Assembly (NCBI GenBank): GCA_030834765.1
Contig: JAUQXG010000129.1
Span: 1 to 8,933, forward strand
Direction: 5' to 3'
Origin: Lutispora sp.
Lineage (GTDB): Bacteria; Bacillota; Clostridia; Lutisporales; Lutisporaceae
DNA: 8,933 bases
Each line of letters starts with the position of its first letter. Position 1 is the first letter of the stretch. Below the pieces are notes generated by a model. That model searched no databases. It was not told the DNA's origin and was given only the letters and a program-made list of their open reading frames with translations. Made by a program: the position numbers and the translations under genes. Shown here piece after piece: positions 7,311-8,933 of the stretch.

Positions 7311-7311
7311 T

Positions 7312-8499
7312 TTAACAATTACAGTCTAAGGGCCTTTGGGCGATAAATTTACTTTGAAATAATACATCTATAGCCTTGATATAGTCTTCATCAGCTATCA
7401 GTACTATGGGACCTGTACAACCCATACCACTTTCCGAGTATATTCCTGACTTTCCTAACTCTTCCACTGCATTGTCAAGCTCTAGTATATCTATTCCTGC
7501 AATTGATTTTGTTACTGGTTTTTTATCTGGCATTTTAAATTCCTGAGAAGGACTTGTTTTTTTCACATCGGCTGTCAAAGATTTTAGTATTTCGTCTAAT
7601 CCTGCTTTTCTTGCTTTTACAAATTCTTCTTTTGCAATTTGCTGTAAATTCCCTTTTGCACAGCTAGCTGCATATCTTAGCGCCTCACTGACAACAGGAG
7701 CACCAGATGCTCTGGACAATATACAGATAATTTTATCATAATTATCTCCTACACCAGGTCCATATCCGTATCCAAGAGACTCATAGCTGCCTCCTGTTGT
7801 AAAGGAAGAAAATACCTTCATCATGATATTTCCTGTCAATGTATCCATTACTATTATATCTGAAGCTCCTGCCAGCAAGTCATTGCCTCTCATAATGCAG
7901 CCGCCATCTGCTCTTACTGAGTCAGAGAATTTAATCTCATATCCATTTTCATTAAGTGCCTTTAGGGCTCTCTCAACTTGTCTTGCCCCATCAAGATTAA
8001 GTATTCCAACTGTAGGGTTTTTCACGCCAAGTGTCTTAGCGGTTATTACTCCATAAAGTGCATTTTTAACCATGCCCTCAACTCTATGGGTGGAGGATGT
8101 ACCTGTAGTTGTGGCTAGTAGTAACTCTTTACCTAGTCCGGGAGTTATAACTTTTCCTACTGTAGATACTCCTATAGGAAAATTATAATGCATTGTCACT
8201 GCAGCATCCAATTCCCCGTTTTCTAATAGCATATCCATTGTTTTATGCATATCAGCCTCGTCTTGAATCTCAACAATCCGAAGTTCAGTTTCAACTTTTG
8301 GACCAATCAATACAATTTCAAAATCATTATACTTTTTAGCTGCAAGCTCAGCGCCTTTTATAAGTTCTGCTGTACCATGCTCACTCCCTAAGGTTGTTAA
8401 TCCCACCTTCACTCTTTTGCCAAATGACCCAGTGGTCATTGCATCAGCTAAGTCGTGAAAGACTTCACCAATCATTTCTTTGATTTGATCTTTAGCCAT
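7312..8499 (-). CDS. grdD: Glycine/sarcosine/betaine reductase complex, component C subunit alpha (GrdD), 395 aa
   Basis: Alpha subunit of protein C. It takes the acetyl group produced by reductive cleavage of glycine (or sarcosine/betaine), held as a thioester, and releases it by phosphate attack as acetyl phosphate, a source of ATP. The fold is of the PlsX/phosphotransacetylase type. Visible stretches include GKRVKVGLTTLGSEHG (27-42), LLATTTGTSSTHRVEGMVKNALYG, GILNLDGARQVERAL and GYGYGPGVGD. Cys361 in GMGCTGPI near the C terminus most likely equals Cys359, shown in the Eubacterium acidaminophilum enzyme to be the acetyl-transfer thiol. The protein ends in DCNC, adding Cys393 and Cys395. The ATG at 8499 lies 14 bases after the grdC stop. 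Its Shine-Dalgarno AGGGGGGG (8508-8515) overlaps that stop, so the two are coupled. Length is normal for the family. Confidence 0.95.
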   Translation of the reverse strand: MAKDQIKEMIGEVFHDLADAMTTGSFGKRVKVGLTTLGSEHGTAELIKGAELAAKKYNDFEIVLIGPKVETELRIVEIQDEADMHKTMDMLLENGELDAAVTMHYNFPIGVSTVGKVITPGLGKELLLATTTGTSSTHRVEGMVKNALYGVITAKTLGVKNPTVGILNLDGARQVERALKALNENGYEIKFSDSVRADGGCIMRGNDLLAGASDIIVMDTLTGNIMMKVFSSFTTGGSYESLGYGYGPGVGDNYDKIICILSRASGAPVVSEALRYAASCAKGNLQQIAKEEFVKARKAGLDEILKSLTADVKKTSPSQEFKMPDKKPVTKSIAGIDILELDNAVEELGKSGIYSESGMGCTGPIVLIADEDYIKAIDVLFQSKFIAQRPLDCNC

Positions 8500-8513
8500 T
8501 TTTTCTGCCCCCC

Positions 8514-8933
8514 CTACTTCGCACTGAGTAAGAAGGATGCAAAGTCTTTCATAGCTTCTGCTACCATGCCTTTTACTTCTTCTTTAGATATTGCTCCTGC
8601 CTCTTCACTGCCAGTATTTTTCTCCATAACGATAGAAACGCCATCAAATTGATTTGTCATTCTTCCTAGGAACAGACTTCCTTTTCCTACTATCATTGCT
8701 CTTTCAATTTGTCCTGCCATTATCATTTCTCTACCAGCGCCAACAAAAGGAACGCCTGAAGGTATATGTCCTTGTGTAGGAGCGAAACCAGGCATACCAT
8801 GTTCTTTTATAAATGAAACCATTGCTGTTTTTTCTATTTCGCCTCTTTTTACGCCAAGAGCCGCAATCATTTTGAAATTTGCTGTAGGCACGTCTCCAGC
8901 CCCTGCTGGTTCTGTAATTTCTGGATTTTGCAT
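8514..8933 (-). CDS. grdC: Glycine/sarcosine/betaine reductase complex, component C subunit beta (GrdC), C-terminal 140 residues or so (cut by window edge)
   Basis: Beta subunit of protein C, a FabH/thiolase-like protein that works with GrdD in taking the acetyl unit from the selenoprotein component and passing it on to phosphate. Recognised from QNPEITEPAGAGDVPTANFK, HGMPGFAPTQGHIPSGVPF and MIVGKGSLFLGRMTNQFDG. The family is about 500 residues long, so only the last quarter is visible. The Met at the window edge is an internal residue, not the start, and the frame stays open to base 8933. The C-terminal tail (about residues 106-139 of the visible part) is a charged helical segment, EEAGAISKEEVKGMVAEAMK. 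It stops with TAG inside the grdD ribosome-binding site. The selenoprotein genes grdA and grdB, if present, would lie to the right. Confidence 0.95.
   Translation of the reverse strand: MQNPEITEPAGAGDVPTANFKMIAALGVKRGEIEKTAMVSFIKEHGMPGFAPTQGHIPSGVPFVGAGREMIMAGQIERAMIVGKGSLFLGRMTNQFDGVSIVMEKNTGSEEAGAISKEEVKGMVAEAMKDFASFLLSAK

Noticed and set aside
7085..7311. Purine riboswitch upstream of the nucleoside transporter
   Set aside because: Expected by function, but I could not find the conserved three-way-junction core sequences; the inverted repeats here have a different layout.
2473..8652. Plus-strand open frames of 64-78 codons inside the permease, lipoprotein and grd genes
   Set aside because: All lie opposite confidently identified genes, lack start signals and resemble no family.
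8931..8933. ATG at the window edge as the start of the rightmost gene
   Set aside because: The protein there aligns by memory with the C-terminal quarter of GrdC, so this Met is internal and the gene continues beyond the window.
7312..8933. Selenocysteine (in-frame TGA) in the grd genes seen here
   Set aside because: The visible grdC and grdD frames contain no internal TGA; selenocysteine is known in GrdA and GrdB, which are not in the window.

Overview
The window is a compact stretch of chromosome from an AT-rich, anaerobic, amino-acid-fermenting Firmicute (Clostridia). The Alkaliphilus/Clostridium side of the class is a guess from gene content and style. The evidence is strong G-rich Shine-Dalgarno sites before almost every gene, low GC, intrinsic terminators, a Bacillus-type sigma-54 factor, a nupNOPQ-type transporter, and genes for glycine reductase, the marker of Stickland glycine fermentation. 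Every gene I can support lies on the minus strand, so the story reads from right to left.

Right edge (8933 to 7312): the 3' end of grdC, then complete grdD. These are the beta and alpha subunits of protein C of the glycine/sarcosine/betaine reductase complex, which releases acetyl phosphate. They probably close a longer grd operon lying outside the window. A long stem-loop directly abuts the grdD stop codon. Next is a 227-base spacer (7085-7311) with a candidate promoter and a striking set of nested inverted repeats.

Middle (7084 to 2334): a four-gene BMP-family ABC importer, most likely for purine nucleosides. The order is lipoprotein (nupN), double-cassette ATPase (nupO) and two permeases (nupP, nupQ). 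A clean GAAA-tetraloop terminator and a second promoter-like element sit between lipoprotein and ATPase. nupO and nupP start with TTG and GTG. Together these should make far more binding protein than transporter core. A hairpin terminator follows nupQ.

Left (2212 to 1): rpoN (sigL, sigma-54), whose real start is 21 bases inside the longest open frame, with its own promoter and an 18-bp-stem terminator. Then comes the 5' part of a glyceraldehyde-3-phosphate dehydrogenase gene (gap), cut by the window edge. The rpoN-gap order recalls the clostridial rpoN-cggR-gap locus, but the regulator cggR is absent. The gap product has Thr where NAD-specific enzymes carry the ribose-binding Asp.

I see no mobile element, CRISPR array, tRNA, rRNA or recognisable riboswitch. 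The genes are ordinary members of known families. The points worth a second look are regulatory (the nupN leader, the PerR/Fur-like palindrome before nupO), the atypical GAPDH, and the pairing of purine-nucleoside uptake with glycine reductase.
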